From an uncultured Marinomonas sp. (GTDB lineage: Bacteria; Pseudomonadota; Gammaproteobacteria; Pseudomonadales; Marinomonadaceae): a stretch of 38,609 bases of DNA. The translations under genes and the position numbers were made by a program. The DNA is taken from NCBI GenBank assembly GCA_947493575.1, contig CANLRQ010000028.1:1-38609 (forward strand), written 5' to 3'. Positions 5,594-14,432 of this stretch are shown here, one piece after another (positions within the stretch are counted from its first letter, which is position 1; the number at the start of each line of letters is the position of its first letter). The notes below the pieces were generated by a model. It was not told where the DNA came from. It made no database searches and saw only the letters and a program-made list of their open reading frames with translations.

Positions 5594-6500
5594 ATGCCAA
5601 AAACAAGAAGCCAACAAGTCGGTTTGTCTGATACTCCGTATTATCACTGCATCAGTCGATGCGTCCGCCGTGCTTTTCTGTGTGGTGAAGATTCAGTTAC
5701 AGGTAAAAGTTTTGAACATCGTCGAGGTTGGATCGAGGCGCGTATTCTATTTTTATCTCAGGTTTTCTCTATCGATATTTGCTCTTATTCTGTGATGAGC
5801 AACCACCTTCATCTCGTATTACATGTTGATGATAAACAAGCAAAAAATTGGTCTACACACGAAGTATTACGACGGTGGCACTCTCTTCATAAAGGCACAT
5901 TGTTTACCCAACAATTCGCTCGTGGTGAAGCCATGCCTTCTTATGCCGTTGAATTAGTTGAAAGATCGGCTGCAATCTACCGTGAAAGATTGTCTGATAT
6001 CAGTTGGTTTATGAGGGAGTTGAACGAGCCGATTGCTAGACAAGCAAATTTTGAGGATGAATGTACAGGAAGTATTATAAAATGCTTCCTACATTTTACC
6101 CTTCGGGCCAGCTAAAGCTGTTCTAATTTGTTCCAGACAATTAGTGGGAAGGGCGTTTTAAATCCCAAGCTTTGCTAGATGAAGCATCCGTATTAGCTTG
6201 AATGGCGTACGTTGATTTAAACCCCATTCGAGCGAATATAGCTGCAACACCTGAAACGTCAGAATTCACCAGTATTAAGAAAAGAGCCGAAGCGGCTAAT
6301 AACGGTACGTAACCAAAAACTCTCTATCCGTTTATCGGCAATGAACGAGCAAATACAAAAACAGGCAAACCAAACGGAATCTTATTTAAACTGACAGATT
6401 ACCTGCAACTTGTTGATCTTACAGGGCGTATTGTCCGACATGACAAACGTGGAGCCATTGATTTGTCTTTATCTCCTATCTTAAAGGGGTCAGATCCCTT
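5594..6500 (+). pseudogene. IS200-like (Y1) REP-associated transposase, broken
   Basis: The first 158 residues are intact: the HUH motif HLHLVLHV with His71/His73, then the helical region to RQANFEDECTG. About 74 foreign bases (6071-6144) then interrupt the frame. Coding resumes in another frame at 6145 with WEGRFKSQALLDEA and continues AYVDLNPIRANIA, which normally follows DECTGRF directly. Two further stops occur (TGA at 6199, TAA at 6310), and the sequence is recognisable to about SPIL near 6490. The protein would have nicked and joined single-stranded palindromes. With an insertion, a frame shift and two stops it is dead. Confidence 0.82.
6071..6144. repeat. ~74-base insertion within the transposase pseudogene
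   Basis: The segment separates codons that are adjacent in intact relatives. Its left edge forms a hairpin, GGAAG (6068-6072) with CTTCC, and it contains ACCCTTCGGGCCAGC. I cannot name it. It may be a small palindromic mobile unit. Confidence 0.45.
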
Positions 6501-6561
6501 AAAAGTAATATTGATGTTTGTTCCTACCAGCGACGGTGTTTAAGGGATCTGACCCCTTTAA
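6481..6561. repeat. REP-like inverted repeat (GGGGTCAGATCCC)
   Basis: Two 21-base arms (6481-6501 and 6541-6561) are perfect reverse complements separated by 39 bases. Each arm is itself a near palindrome around GGGGTCAGATCCC. Similar palindromes often accompany Y1 transposase genes, which act on them. No gene is visible from here to 6754. Confidence 0.75.
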
Positions 6562-6686
6562 ATTTGAAGCGGTAAGTGATTTCATTCGCCTAGAAAATGC
6601 CATTCCTTCCAATTTTAAGCAATATTACTGTTTTTCTATTTGAAAATGGTACCTTCATTAAACCAATCTAATTTGCATTGGAAAAG

Positions 6687-6717
6687 ACTAATAAAGTGAA
6701 GAGTGTACACTATTAGT
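6687..6717 (-). terminator. possible terminator of the metX-hemW operon
   Basis: ACTAATA (6687-6693) pairs with TATTAGT (6711-6717), with GTGTACAC in the loop. T-rich sequence follows on the plus side and a shorter TCTTTTCC on the minus side. It lies 38 bases beyond the hemW stop. Confidence 0.35.
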
Positions 6718-6754
6718 ATTTTCTTTTGCTTTCTTGATGTTTTCAAATAAATCA

Positions 6755-7933
6755 TCAAATGAATATTTCTAATAAGTCATTTAGAAAAAGTTGTCCTTTT
6801 TCTGTTGTTTTGATTTTATTTTCTTCCCATGCAGAAGAACATAATAAGCCTTTTTTTATGGCCGTTTTACAGCCATTAAGAAAGGCTTCGGGTACGGGCT
6901 GATAGCAAAATTTTTGATAGTCAGACAAGTCAAACTCTTCAAACAGACGCAGTCGATTCATCATAAACTCAAAAGGTAAATCACTCGTGGCAATTTCTTC
7001 TTTAAGGCAAAGTGCTTCGGGAAGGTTTCCTAAGTAATGATTTGGGTGCCTCGTTTTTTTTGTGCGGAAAATTTGCCCATCAGTCAGCGTGAGTTTGCCA
7101 TGCGCTCCTGCACCAATTCCTATGTAATCCCCAAACCGCCAATAATTCAGATTATGAGTCGCTTGCTTACCTGTCTTGGAGTTAGCCGATATCTCATATT
7201 GCCTATAGCCGTGGGCTTGAAGTGTGGCTTGCCCTGTGTCTTGAATATTCCATAGAGTATTGTCTTCAGGTAGCTCAGGAGGGCGGCGGTAGAACTCGGT
7301 GTTAGGCTCTATTGTTAGCTGATACCAAGAAAGGTGCTCAGGGTTTAGGTCGATGGCAATTTGAATGTCTTCCATCGCTTGTTCCATGGATTGATCCGGC
7401 AACCCATGCATTAAATCGATGTTGATGTTATCAAACCCTGCGAGGCGAGACTTTTCAACAGCAGCAATGGCTTCTTCTCTATTATGGATACGGCCCAATG
7501 TTGTTAATAAGTGTGGCTGGAAGCTCTGAATGCCAATGGATAAGCGATTGATACCAGTATCTCTGAAGGCACGAAACTTTTCTTGCTCAAAGGTTCCCGG
7601 GTTGGCTTCCATGGTAATTTCGATGTCAGCAACAAAATCTATTTTCTGTTCTATTTCCTTTAATAAACGGGCATAAAAAGCGGCACTCATTAAACTGGGG
7701 GTACCTCCACCAATAAAAATACTTTGTAGTTTTCGACCATAAGCAAAGGATATATCTTGATCTAGGTCGGCCAAAAGTTGCGTTAAATAGGCTTCTTCTG
7801 GCAACTGCCCTTGTTCTTCAAAACGGTCTGCTTGGTGTGAATTAAAATCGCAATATGGGCATTTTTTAACGCACCAAGGTAGATGAATATAGAGGCTTAA
7901 AGGAGGCAGAGTCAGTTCATTGGTATGTGGCAT
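6755..7933 (-). CDS. hemW: radical SAM heme chaperone HemW
   Basis: The 392-residue protein carries the radical SAM cluster motif C21-x3-C25-x2-C28 (WCVKKCPYCDFNSH) and the GGGTPSLM SAM-binding segment. The residue two after Cys28 is Phe rather than the fourth Cys of coproporphyrinogen dehydrogenase HemN, so HemW is the right call. HemW binds heme and delivers it to respiratory proteins; it is not a porphyrin oxidase. The HemN_C region is present at the C-terminus. It is the last gene of the operon, and its ATG shares one base with the rdgB stop (TAATG). Confidence 0.93.
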   Translation of the reverse strand: MPHTNELTLPPLSLYIHLPWCVKKCPYCDFNSHQADRFEEQGQLPEEAYLTQLLADLDQDISFAYGRKLQSIFIGGGTPSLMSAAFYARLLKEIEQKIDFVADIEITMEANPGTFEQEKFRAFRDTGINRLSIGIQSFQPHLLTTLGRIHNREEAIAAVEKSRLAGFDNINIDLMHGLPDQSMEQAMEDIQIAIDLNPEHLSWYQLTIEPNTEFYRRPPELPEDNTLWNIQDTGQATLQAHGYRQYEISANSKTGKQATHNLNYWRFGDYIGIGAGAHGKLTLTDGQIFRTKKTRHPNHYLGNLPEALCLKEEIATSDLPFEFMMNRLRLFEEFDLSDYQKFCYQPVPEAFLNGCKTAIKKGLLCSSAWEENKIKTTEKGQLFLNDLLEIFI

Positions 7934-8538
7934 TAAAAAGAAGCTTTTGAAGTTAGATGTGTTAGCAGTTGGGTTAGGGCTTTTGAACGATGGCTAATTG
8001 AGTTTTTTACTTCTTTTGGAAGACTTGCTGCACTGCAATCGCATTCTGGGACAAAAAAAACAGGGTCGTAACCAAAACCTGCTTCACCTTCAAGCTCTTC
8101 TAAAATACGGCCTTCCCATGAACCCTGAACAACAATGGGAGTGGGGTCGTCTTTGTGACGCATATAGGCTAAAACACAATGGAAACGAGCGCTACGTTCT
8201 AAAGTGGGAACACCTGCTAACTTTTGCAGCAATAGTTGATTATTTGCAAGGTTATTGCCGTGCTCTCCTGCAAAACGAGCAGAGTAAATCCCCGGAGCTC
8301 CGTTTAAAAAGTCGACTTCAAGACCTGAGTCATCTGCTAATGCAGGTAATCCTGTTTGAGCACAAGCATTACGGGCTTTTAGAATGGCGTTTTCGATAAA
8401 GGTGAGACCGTCTTCAATGGCTTCTTCTACCTGAAATTCGCCTTGTGGTTTTACATCGTATCCAAGCGGTGACAGTAGCTGGTTAAACTCTGCAATTTTG
8501 CCTTTGTTATTGCTGGCAAGCACAATGGTGGTAGTCAT
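7933..8538 (-). CDS. rdgB: dITP/XTP pyrophosphatase (RdgB/HAM1)
   Basis: This 201-residue enzyme cleaves non-canonical purine triphosphates (dITP, XTP) to monophosphates and keeps them out of DNA. Hallmarks are the N-terminal IVLASNNKGKIAEF, the metal-binding ADDSGLEV segment, SARFAGEHG, the FGYDPVFFVPE motif and the C-terminal SHRSKAL. Length is typical. It lies 21 bases after the DUF4426 gene and is coupled to hemW, the same order as in Pseudomonas. Confidence 0.95.
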   Translation of the reverse strand: MTTTIVLASNNKGKIAEFNQLLSPLGYDVKPQGEFQVEEAIEDGLTFIENAILKARNACAQTGLPALADDSGLEVDFLNGAPGIYSARFAGEHGNNLANNQLLLQKLAGVPTLERSARFHCVLAYMRHKDDPTPIVVQGSWEGRILEELEGEAGFGYDPVFFVPECDCSAASLPKEVKNSISHRSKALTQLLTHLTSKASF

Positions 8539-8559
8539 AAAAATCCTATTCAGTAAGAG

Positions 8560-8994
8560 CTATTTTTCAACGTAAACGTGTCGTTGGAAGTTGGCTTCCA
8601 TTGGGATGGCATCAGCATTTAATTTTGCATTAATAGAGAAACGTAAAATCTCGTCGTTCGTTTTGGTGAATGTCGCTATGTAATAAATTGCATCGCCTTC
8701 ATCAATGGTGACAAAGGAGAGCTTGACGATTTGCCCTATTAGATTAGTAACTGTGCCGTTTACAATAGCGGGTTGAGGCAGTGGTAGTTTCCCCGTTTGT
8801 TTCTTGGTAACCGCAACGTTGAGTAACCCCAAGCCTTTGCTACGAGTAAAACCATATTGTGTTGCAATAGCGGGTGTCAGGAAGGTCGATTCAAAGGTAT
8901 TAAAGTGTAAGTCGTATTCTCCGAACGATTTGACTTGATCCGCCATACTGAAGGTTGAAAGTAACAGTGCAAAACAGGTAATTAACAATTTCAT
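8560..8994 (-). CDS. DUF4426 exported protein
   Basis: The 144-residue protein has a signal peptide (MKLLITCFALLLSTFSMA, cleavage likely before DQV) and the DUF4426 pattern: FGEYDLHFNTFESTFLTP, YGFTRSKGLGLLNVAV and the C-terminal ETNFQRH-like segment (MEANFQRHVYV). It should be a small periplasmic protein. The family has no proven function but is regularly found between metW and rdgB, as here (9-base gap after metW). Confidence 0.87.
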   Translation of the reverse strand: MKLLITCFALLLSTFSMADQVKSFGEYDLHFNTFESTFLTPAIATQYGFTRSKGLGLLNVAVTKKQTGKLPLPQPAIVNGTVTNLIGQIVKLSFVTIDEGDAIYYIATFTKTNDEILRFSINAKLNADAIPMEANFQRHVYVEK

Positions 8995-9003
8995 AATATT
9001 TTC

Positions 9004-9594
9004 CTATCGGCTAACGTAAAAAATAGCCGTTTCACTCATAACATTTGGGAAGGCTCTAATCCACCAATGATCTCTTAATTGACCATCAACCGCTGCCCAG
9101 CGTTTAATATTGATGCTTTTTTCCTCGCACAACCGAGTGAAGTCAATAAAGGTACAAAAATGAATATTCGGTGTATCGTACCAATTATAGGGCAAGAACT
9201 CGGATACAGGCATACGGCCTTTTAGACCTAGGTGTAAACGGTTACGCCAGTGGCCAAAATTCGGAAAAGTAATGATGCATTCTTTACCAATTCGGAGCAT
9301 TTCGTCGAGTAGTAAATCTGGACGCCGGAATTGCTGTAGAGCATGTGTCATCACAACTAGGTCAAAACTTTGATCTCCAAAATTTTGTAAACCGTCGTCT
9401 ATGTTTTGATCAATGACAGGAATGCCTTTTTCGATACAGAGGTTAATGTCATCAGCGTCAATTTCAATGCCGTATCCGCGAACATTTTTTTGGCCGATGA
9501 TGTGTTGCAGTAATTCTCCATTACCACAACCTAAGTCGAGAACCTTGCTGTCTTCTTGGATCCAATCATTAATAATGTCTAAATCAGAACGCAT
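9004..9594 (-). CDS. metW: methionine biosynthesis protein MetW
   Basis: This 196-residue class I methyltransferase-fold protein has the SAM-binding loop VLDLGCGNGELLQHI near residue 19 and the EIDADDINLCIEKG acidic loop. MetW works with MetX in homoserine acylation in bacteria with the metXW arrangement; its exact chemistry is not settled. The start ATG shares a base with the metX stop (TAATG), and a GGAGAG ribosome site lies inside the metX end. Confidence 0.93.
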   Translation of the reverse strand: MRSDLDIINDWIQEDSKVLDLGCGNGELLQHIIGQKNVRGYGIEIDADDINLCIEKGIPVIDQNIDDGLQNFGDQSFDLVVMTHALQQFRRPDLLLDEMLRIGKECIITFPNFGHWRNRLHLGLKGRMPVSEFLPYNWYDTPNIHFCTFIDFTRLCEEKSINIKRWAAVDGQLRDHWWIRAFPNVMSETAIFYVSR

Positions 9595-10751
9595 TAGTTG
9601 CTCTCCTTCTCGATGTTTTGATGCACTCTATTTAAAAATCCACGTAGGGCTGACATGTAGCGAGGAATGGGAAACAAGAAGGCGTCGTGCCCTTTATTTG
9701 AATCTATCTTTGCGTAACTCACATGCTTGCCTGCGGCAACTAATGCATCAACAATTTCTTCACTTCGAGCGGGGGAAAAGCGCCAATCCGTAGTAAAAGA
9801 CACCAATAAAAACTCACATTGAGCTGGTTCTAGGGCTTTCGTTAAATCGTTATCTGTTGCTGCTGCTGGGTCAAAGTAGTCCAAGGCTTTTGTCATAAGT
9901 CGATAGGTATTTGCATCAAAGCGTCTGGTGAATGCCTCACCTTGATAACGCAGATAACTTTCAACTTCAAAATCGATATCGTAATTGTATTGGTATTCTT
10001 CATGGCGCATAGTACGGCCGAATTTTTTACCCATTGAGTCATCTGATAAATAGGTAATGTGGCCTAACATTCTCGCTAAACCAAGCCCGTTAACGGGGAT
10101 AGTCTCTTTGGCTGCATAATGACCGTCATGGAATTCTGGATCGCGGCCAATGGATTGTCTCGCTACTTCATTAAAAGCGATATTTTGCGTGGAAAGGTTG
10201 GGTGCAGAAGCTACGATAACCGCATTCTTGATACGTTCAGGGAAGCGAATGCTCCACTCTAAAACCTGCATACCACCTAAACTGCCTCCAACTACGGCAG
10301 ACCATGTTGAAATATTTAGATAATCAGCAAGGCGTGCTTGGCTAACGACCCAGTCAGTCACTGTGACAATGGGGAAATCGGCCCCCCACTCTTCGTTGGT
10401 TTCAGGGTTTATGCTGGTGGGGCCTGTGCTGCCACAGCAACCACCTAAATTATTTAGACACACAACAAAGAAACGATTGGTGTCAATTGGCTTGCCTGGG
10501 CCAATCGCTGCATCCCACCATCCAGGTTTCTTGTCCTCTGCTGAATGGTAGCCAGCAGCATGGTGATCGCCACTTAGTGCATGACAAATCAGAATGGCAT
10601 TGGATGCATCCGAGTTCAGTTCACCGTATGTTTCATAAACAAGTTCGTATTGTTTAAGCGTCTGTTTACCTGTTAAGACTAGAGGTGAATCAAATGCTGC
10701 AACATTCGGGGTAACAATACCAACAGAATCGGCTGGAATGGTGTCCGGCAT
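9594..10751 (-). CDS. metX: homoserine O-acyltransferase MetX (probably succinyl type)
   Basis: This alpha/beta hydrolase acylates homoserine, the first committed step to methionine. The nucleophile elbow is [12 protein letters not shown]. The acid and base appear in [13 protein letters not shown] and the C-terminal KGHDAFL. I chose the ATG at 10751 ([11 protein letters not shown], 385 residues) over a TTG 66 bases upstream because an AGGAAG site precedes it and the length fits relatives of about 380. MetX proteins paired with MetW in Pseudomonas-like bacteria use succinyl-CoA (MetXS); that choice is inferred from context, not read from specific residues. It heads a five-gene operon. Confidence 0.92.
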   Translation of the reverse strand: MPDTIPADSVGIVTPNVAAFDSPLVLTGKQTLKQYELVYETYGELNSDASNAILICHALSGDHHAAGYHSAEDKKPGWWDAAIGPGKPIDTNRFFVVCLNNLGGCCGSTGPTSINPETNEEWGADFPIVTVTDWVVSQARLADYLNISTWSAVVGGSLGGMQVLEWSIRFPERIKNAVIVASAPNLSTQNIAFNEVARQSIGRDPEFHDGHYAAKETIPVNGLGLARMLGHITYLSDDSMGKKFGRTMRHEEYQYNYDIDFEVESYLRYQGEAFTRRFDANTYRLMTKALDYFDPAAATDNDLTKALEPAQCEFLLVSFTTDWRFSPARSEEIVDALVAAGKHVSYAKIDSNKGHDAFLFPIPRYMSALRGFLNRVHQNIEKESN

Positions 10752-10918
10752 AATACTTTGACTTCCTGATTGGAGTTGGGTGTTCAAGAAAGGCGGCCTA
10801 AAAATAGAGAGGCTCAACTGGCTTACAGTCTAACTTTTGCTCTCATTTGCATCAAGAGGTTTAGTTTATAAAGGGTGGGCTATAGTGATGAAAAAGAAGC
10901 CCAAAGTGTAAGAAAGAA

Positions 10919-10955
10919 GGCGATAACTTTAATGGGTGTCGATTATCGCCTTTTT
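10919..10955. terminator. terminator hairpin after rsmD (probably bidirectional)
   Basis: GGCGATAA (10919-10926) pairs with TTATCGCC (10943-10950). Five T follow on the plus strand and CTTCTTTCTT on the minus strand. It stands 13 bases beyond the rsmD stop, between rsmD and the metX promoter region. Confidence 0.65.
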
Positions 10956-10962
10956 GCTCTGT

Positions 10963-11577
10963 TTAGTCGTGATCTAAAACGGATGATTTATCAATTTCAA
11001 AGAGCCGGTAGCACAGTTGCCCAGCCATTTTTTCTTTTTTAAGTGACCAATGTGGTGGCAATTCAGGCAGGTCAGCCTCTTTTTCCATTTCGATGTAAAC
11101 CCAGGATCTTGCTGCTAGCCACTGATCATCAAGAAAAGGTATCAATTTTTCTAACCAAGCTTTTCTAAATGGCGGGTCTAAAAAAAGAATGTCTAATGGC
11201 CTAGATGGAGGGGTTTTTACTAATTCTGCTGCGTTTGTAGTAAGAACCGTTCCAGCTGTCGATTTCAAAGTAGCTAGGTTCGCTTGCATTTGTTGTGTCA
11301 CTACTCGGCTATTATCGACAAATAAACAACTTGCAGCACCACGAGACAGTGCTTCTAAACCTAGTGCGCCACTGCCACAAAATAAATCGCCGCAATGGGC
11401 TCCCGGAACCCAAACAGAAAGCCAATTAAAAAGCGTTTCTCTAACCCTATCTGGTGTTGGTCTAAGTCCCTCAACACGAGGAATTGGCAAGGTTCGAGAG
11501 CGCCATTCTCCACCAATAATGCGCAGCTTTGATTTATTGAGTGTATTTGACTTGTCGCTTTTCTTAGTGGGTTTCAT
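10963..11577 (-). CDS. rsmD: 16S rRNA (guanine966-N2)-methyltransferase RsmD
   Basis: The 204-residue enzyme methylates G966 in helix 31 of 16S rRNA. Family features in order are LRIIGGEWRSRTLPIP and LRPTPDRVRETLFNWL at the N-terminus, the SAM-binding FCGSGALGLEALSRGA, and the catalytic DPPF motif (LFLDPPFRK). Its ATG overlaps the stop of the M16-like gene by four bases, so the two are translated together. Linkage to ftsY is conserved in gammaproteobacteria. Confidence 0.94.
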   Translation of the reverse strand: MKPTKKSDKSNTLNKSKLRIIGGEWRSRTLPIPRVEGLRPTPDRVRETLFNWLSVWVPGAHCGDLFCGSGALGLEALSRGAASCLFVDNSRVVTQQMQANLATLKSTAGTVLTTNAAELVKTPPSRPLDILFLDPPFRKAWLEKLIPFLDDQWLAARSWVYIEMEKEADLPELPPHWSLKKEKMAGQLCYRLFEIDKSSVLDHD

Positions 11578-12869
11578 TGATGAACTTGAACCTCGTGTAA
11601 TTGATCTATTTGCAGGAGAGAATTGCGTTGTTGCTGGTAAATGTCGTATGAGAACTCGCTCAGCTCTAAGCCATATTGGTTGATCCAGTTCTGTAGCTGT
11701 TCGGTATCACTTTGCACTACTTGAGAGGCGATATTCGCCCACCATTCGGTCCGTGTTGCTTGTAAGAGTGTTCTTTGTTGGAATATCTCTAAGGTGTCAT
11801 CGAATTCGTCTTCGTCAACAGTCAGTTGCTGTAGAAGGGGCCTAGAGTAGTATTGCTCAGTTGAGGAGTCTTTTTCGCTATTTTCAGATTGCAGAACATT
11901 AGGCGCGTGCATAATGCGCCACCATATCCATGGTGAGGGTTGAGCGGCTTCGATATGTAATTCCACATGGTGAGCAGGGTTTTCATCATTGACGGCTTGG
12001 AGAAAGTGCGTTGCCCAAAACTGTAAGCTGAACCATTCTTTTGGCTGGGTGAGAGGTGCAATAGCAAGGCCACCGTAGCTTTCTATCAAGCTCTCTCCTT
12101 CAGCTTTTTGTAGACTGGGTTCTGCATTGGCAGTTTTCGAGGGCGTATTGTTAACAGCGTTAAAATTGGCACTAATGTTGTTGGTAAATCGTTGCATGTC
12201 TTCGACCTTGTTGAGGGCGCCAACGATGATGATGCTATTCACCTGTTGTGTGAGTTGTTGGTAGCTGTTGCGAATGTCGTCGAGTTGGATTGGCTCATAA
12301 AATGCCGTATCGTTTACTGAATCGCCATATATCGCGCTGATAAGCTGGGCTTTTTTTAAAGATTGCTCTTGATGAGTGTTTTTCCAATTAGCAAACGTTC
12401 TGGACTTAAAAGTAGGAGCGGGTAACCATTCCATTAAAAAGTCTAAGCTAGGTTGAAGTAATTGATGTCTATTATCAATGGTGATTGCTAACTCACTTTT
12501 ATTTGATTGGAGTTTATAGTTCACCTTGGCTGCTAATGGGGTTAAGCGCTCGTTTATTTGAGTTGTACTTAGCGGAAGTGTATCCCTTAATAATAGATCG
12601 AAGGTGGACTCGGTTAATGAGAGTTTGTCATCATTACTGTAGCCATGATTAAATAATATGCGCATTTGTAGACCATCGTGGGATGTCCACTCATATTGAT
12701 TTAACCAGATTACAGGAACGCCAGACTCGGTTGTCCATGTTCGTATTTCTGGTGCTGGGTATTCTTTATCTTGCGCTGTAAGGTTTAGTAACAGCACCAT
12801 GGCAGGTATGATGATCATCAATGCAGATAAAAAAGGACGACTAAATAAAGGTTTTCGCGTCTTTGACAT
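11574..12869 (-). CDS. membrane-anchored, catalytically degenerate M16 (insulinase-like) protein
   Basis: The 431-residue protein has an N-terminal membrane segment (about residues 13-29) and then a periplasmic part that follows the M16 peptidase pattern: an opening strand ESGVPVIWLNQ, the helix region after FNHGYSNDDK, and the mid-domain LDDIRNSYQQL. The zinc motif HxxEH is absent; the corresponding region reads LTESTFDLLL. In Pseudomonas this locus has two M16 genes next to ftsY, one active and one inactive. Here only a single inactive-looking one is present. Its role is unknown; it might scaffold an active M16 protein encoded elsewhere. Assignment rests on weak similarity plus synteny. Confidence 0.65.
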   Translation of the reverse strand: MSKTRKPLFSRPFLSALMIIIPAMVLLLNLTAQDKEYPAPEIRTWTTESGVPVIWLNQYEWTSHDGLQMRILFNHGYSNDDKLSLTESTFDLLLRDTLPLSTTQINERLTPLAAKVNYKLQSNKSELAITIDNRHQLLQPSLDFLMEWLPAPTFKSRTFANWKNTHQEQSLKKAQLISAIYGDSVNDTAFYEPIQLDDIRNSYQQLTQQVNSIIIVGALNKVEDMQRFTNNISANFNAVNNTPSKTANAEPSLQKAEGESLIESYGGLAIAPLTQPKEWFSLQFWATHFLQAVNDENPAHHVELHIEAAQPSPWIWWRIMHAPNVLQSENSEKDSSTEQYYSRPLLQQLTVDEDEFDDTLEIFQQRTLLQATRTEWWANIASQVVQSDTEQLQNWINQYGLELSEFSYDIYQQQRNSLLQIDQLHEVQVHQ

Positions 12870-12958
12870 TGTGTGTTGTTTCCAAAAAAAGAGATTAAAG
12901 CGTTAGATCGACGTTTCAGGACTGTTTGCCATACTTAAAAATGTTAAAATCACGCGTT

Positions 12959-13030
12959 TTCTGTGCCTTTTTACCACAGAATGGCTAAAAAATTCAGCTT
13001 AACCGTTGAGTTTATTTATAAAACGGTTAA
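12959..13030 (+). promoter_or_regulatory. ftsY leader with two perfect hairpins
   Basis: TTCTGTG/CACAGAA (about 12959-12981) and TTAACCGTT (12999-13007)/AACGGTTAA (13022-13030) are perfect inverted repeats in the leader. The second ends 26 bases before the ftsY ATG and has no T tract, so it is not a terminator. The function is unknown. Confidence 0.4.
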
Positions 13031-13056
13031 CGACATTCACCATAGAGATCGACTTA

Positions 13057-14379
13057 ATGGAATTTGTAAATCAAATTATTACTTTTTTTACTCCCTATTT
13101 AGGTGAGCACGCGCGTTATGTTCCTACTGCAATTGGCTCCATGATGGCCTTGCTTGGTTTGTACATTCGACGCAGCTATACGAAGAAACTAAAAACTGAA
13201 ATAAAAGAGGCTAAGATTAAGGATGCTTACGCTAAAGATTCTGCTTCACAAAATATAGCGGAGACGGATGCGCAAGAGAAAACTCTGGCAAGTGATGATG
13301 ACACTCAGGAGCACCCTGAAAGTGATCCACAAAATACTGAAACTTCAAATTTGAAAGAGGAGGTTTCTCAAGTAGATGTTGCCTCAACAGAACCAGAAGT
13401 AATTGCAGAGCCTAAAATCAGTGAGAAGAGCGCTCAACCTGAAGAAAAGCAAGAGACTCTTAGTTGGGCTCAACGTATTAAGTCCGGACTTTCTAGAACT
13501 CGTAATGGGTTAGGAAATGGGCTAGCGTCTTTAGTAGTTGGGCGAAAGCAAATTGATGATGAGTTATTAGAAGATATAGAAACTCAGTTATTAACCGCAG
13601 ATGTTGGGGTAGAAGCGACACAGACACTACTTTCTTCTATTACCGAAAAACTGGGTCGCAAAGAGCTAAAAGATTCAGACGCGCTATTAGTTTCTCTAAA
13701 AAGCGAATTGAAAACCATGTTGTTGGAGTCTGAAAAACCGTTACAAGTCGAGTCAAAAGATGGCCCGTTTGTTATTTTGATGGTTGGTGTTAACGGTGTA
13801 GGGAAAACCACAACCATTGGTAAGCTAACGAAGAAATTTCAAGCAGAAGGCAAAAGCGTTATGCTCGCAGCTGGGGATACTTTCCGCGCTGCCGCAGTTG
13901 AGCAGTTGCAGGTGTGGGGTGAAAGAAATAACGTGCCTGTGGTTGCGCAGCATTCAGGTGCTGATTCTGCATCGGTGATCTTCGATGCAATCGAATCGGC
14001 AAAAGCGAAGGGTGTTGATATTGTAATCGCTGATACTGCTGGGCGTTTACAAAATAAGAGTAATCTAATGAACGAACTTTCTAAAGTCGTTCGTGTTATG
14101 AAAAAACTGGATGTACACGCTCCTCATGAAGTCATGCTTGTTCTTGATGCGGGAACTGGGCAAAATGCCTTAAGCCAAGCTAAACTTTTTACTGAGGCGG
14201 TAGGGGTGAGTGGCATTACGCTAACGAAACTTGATGGAACTGCAAAAGGCGGTATTATCTTTGCGATTGCCAAACAATTTGGTATACCTATACGTTTTAT
14301 AGGTGTTGGTGAGCAAGTAGATGATTTACGACCTTTCGCAGGAGAAGAGTTTGTAGAGGCGTTATTTGATGATGCTTAG
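13057..14379 (+). CDS. ftsY: signal recognition particle receptor FtsY
   Basis: FtsY is the membrane-associated GTPase that docks ribosome-SRP complexes to the translocon. From the ATG at 13057 it has 440 residues. The N-terminus carries a hydrophobic stretch (VPTAIGSMMALLGLYI), then a charged linker rich in Glu (the A domain). The NG domain follows, with the P-loop GVNGVGKTTT near residue 245, DTFRAAAVEQL, DTAGRLQNKSNL and TKLDGTAKGG. The in-frame TTG at 13006 lies inside a leader hairpin and was rejected. FtsY, ftsE, ftsX and rpoH run in one direction as in Pseudomonas; rsmD and the M16 gene are divergent. Confidence 0.93.
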   Translation: MEFVNQIITFFTPYLGEHARYVPTAIGSMMALLGLYIRRSYTKKLKTEIKEAKIKDAYAKDSASQNIAETDAQEKTLASDDDTQEHPESDPQNTETSNLKEEVSQVDVASTEPEVIAEPKISEKSAQPEEKQETLSWAQRIKSGLSRTRNGLGNGLASLVVGRKQIDDELLEDIETQLLTADVGVEATQTLLSSITEKLGRKELKDSDALLVSLKSELKTMLLESEKPLQVESKDGPFVILMVGVNGVGKTTTIGKLTKKFQAEGKSVMLAAGDTFRAAAVEQLQVWGERNNVPVVAQHSGADSASVIFDAIESAKAKGVDIVIADTAGRLQNKSNLMNELSKVVRVMKKLDVHAPHEVMLVLDAGTGQNALSQAKLFTEAVGVSGITLTKLDGTAKGGIIFAIAKQFGIPIRFIGVGEQVDDLRPFAGEEFVEALFDDA

Positions 14380-14432
14380 CTTCTTATGAGAAGCGCTTTT
14401 CATTTACCTTAGTGTTTACTTTTTTGATGTGA

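Larger units (their letters stand above)
5515..6561 (+). mobile_element. Y1/REP-associated transposase element, copy 2 (longest)
   Basis: The element begins TGACACCCATTACTTTATTG, like copy 1, and runs through the transposase pseudogene to a strong inverted repeat at 6481-6561. The right limit is set by that repeat and is uncertain. It is damaged by an insertion and stop codons (see the pseudogene). Confidence 0.65.

Noticed and set aside
1..6750. CRISPR array in the repeat-rich left region
   Set aside because: Repeats are few, irregularly spaced and of different kinds; no regular repeat-spacer pattern exists.
6755..7933. Calling the radical SAM gene hemN (coproporphyrinogen dehydrogenase)
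   Set aside because: It lacks the fourth Cys of the HemN motif and lies next to rdgB, as HemW genes do.
10752..10817. Upstream TTG start for metX
   Set aside because: The internal ATG at 10751 has an AGGAAG site and gives the normal protein length.
13006..13056. Upstream TTG start for ftsY
   Set aside because: The codons lie in a perfect hairpin; the ATG at 13057 gives a normal FtsY.
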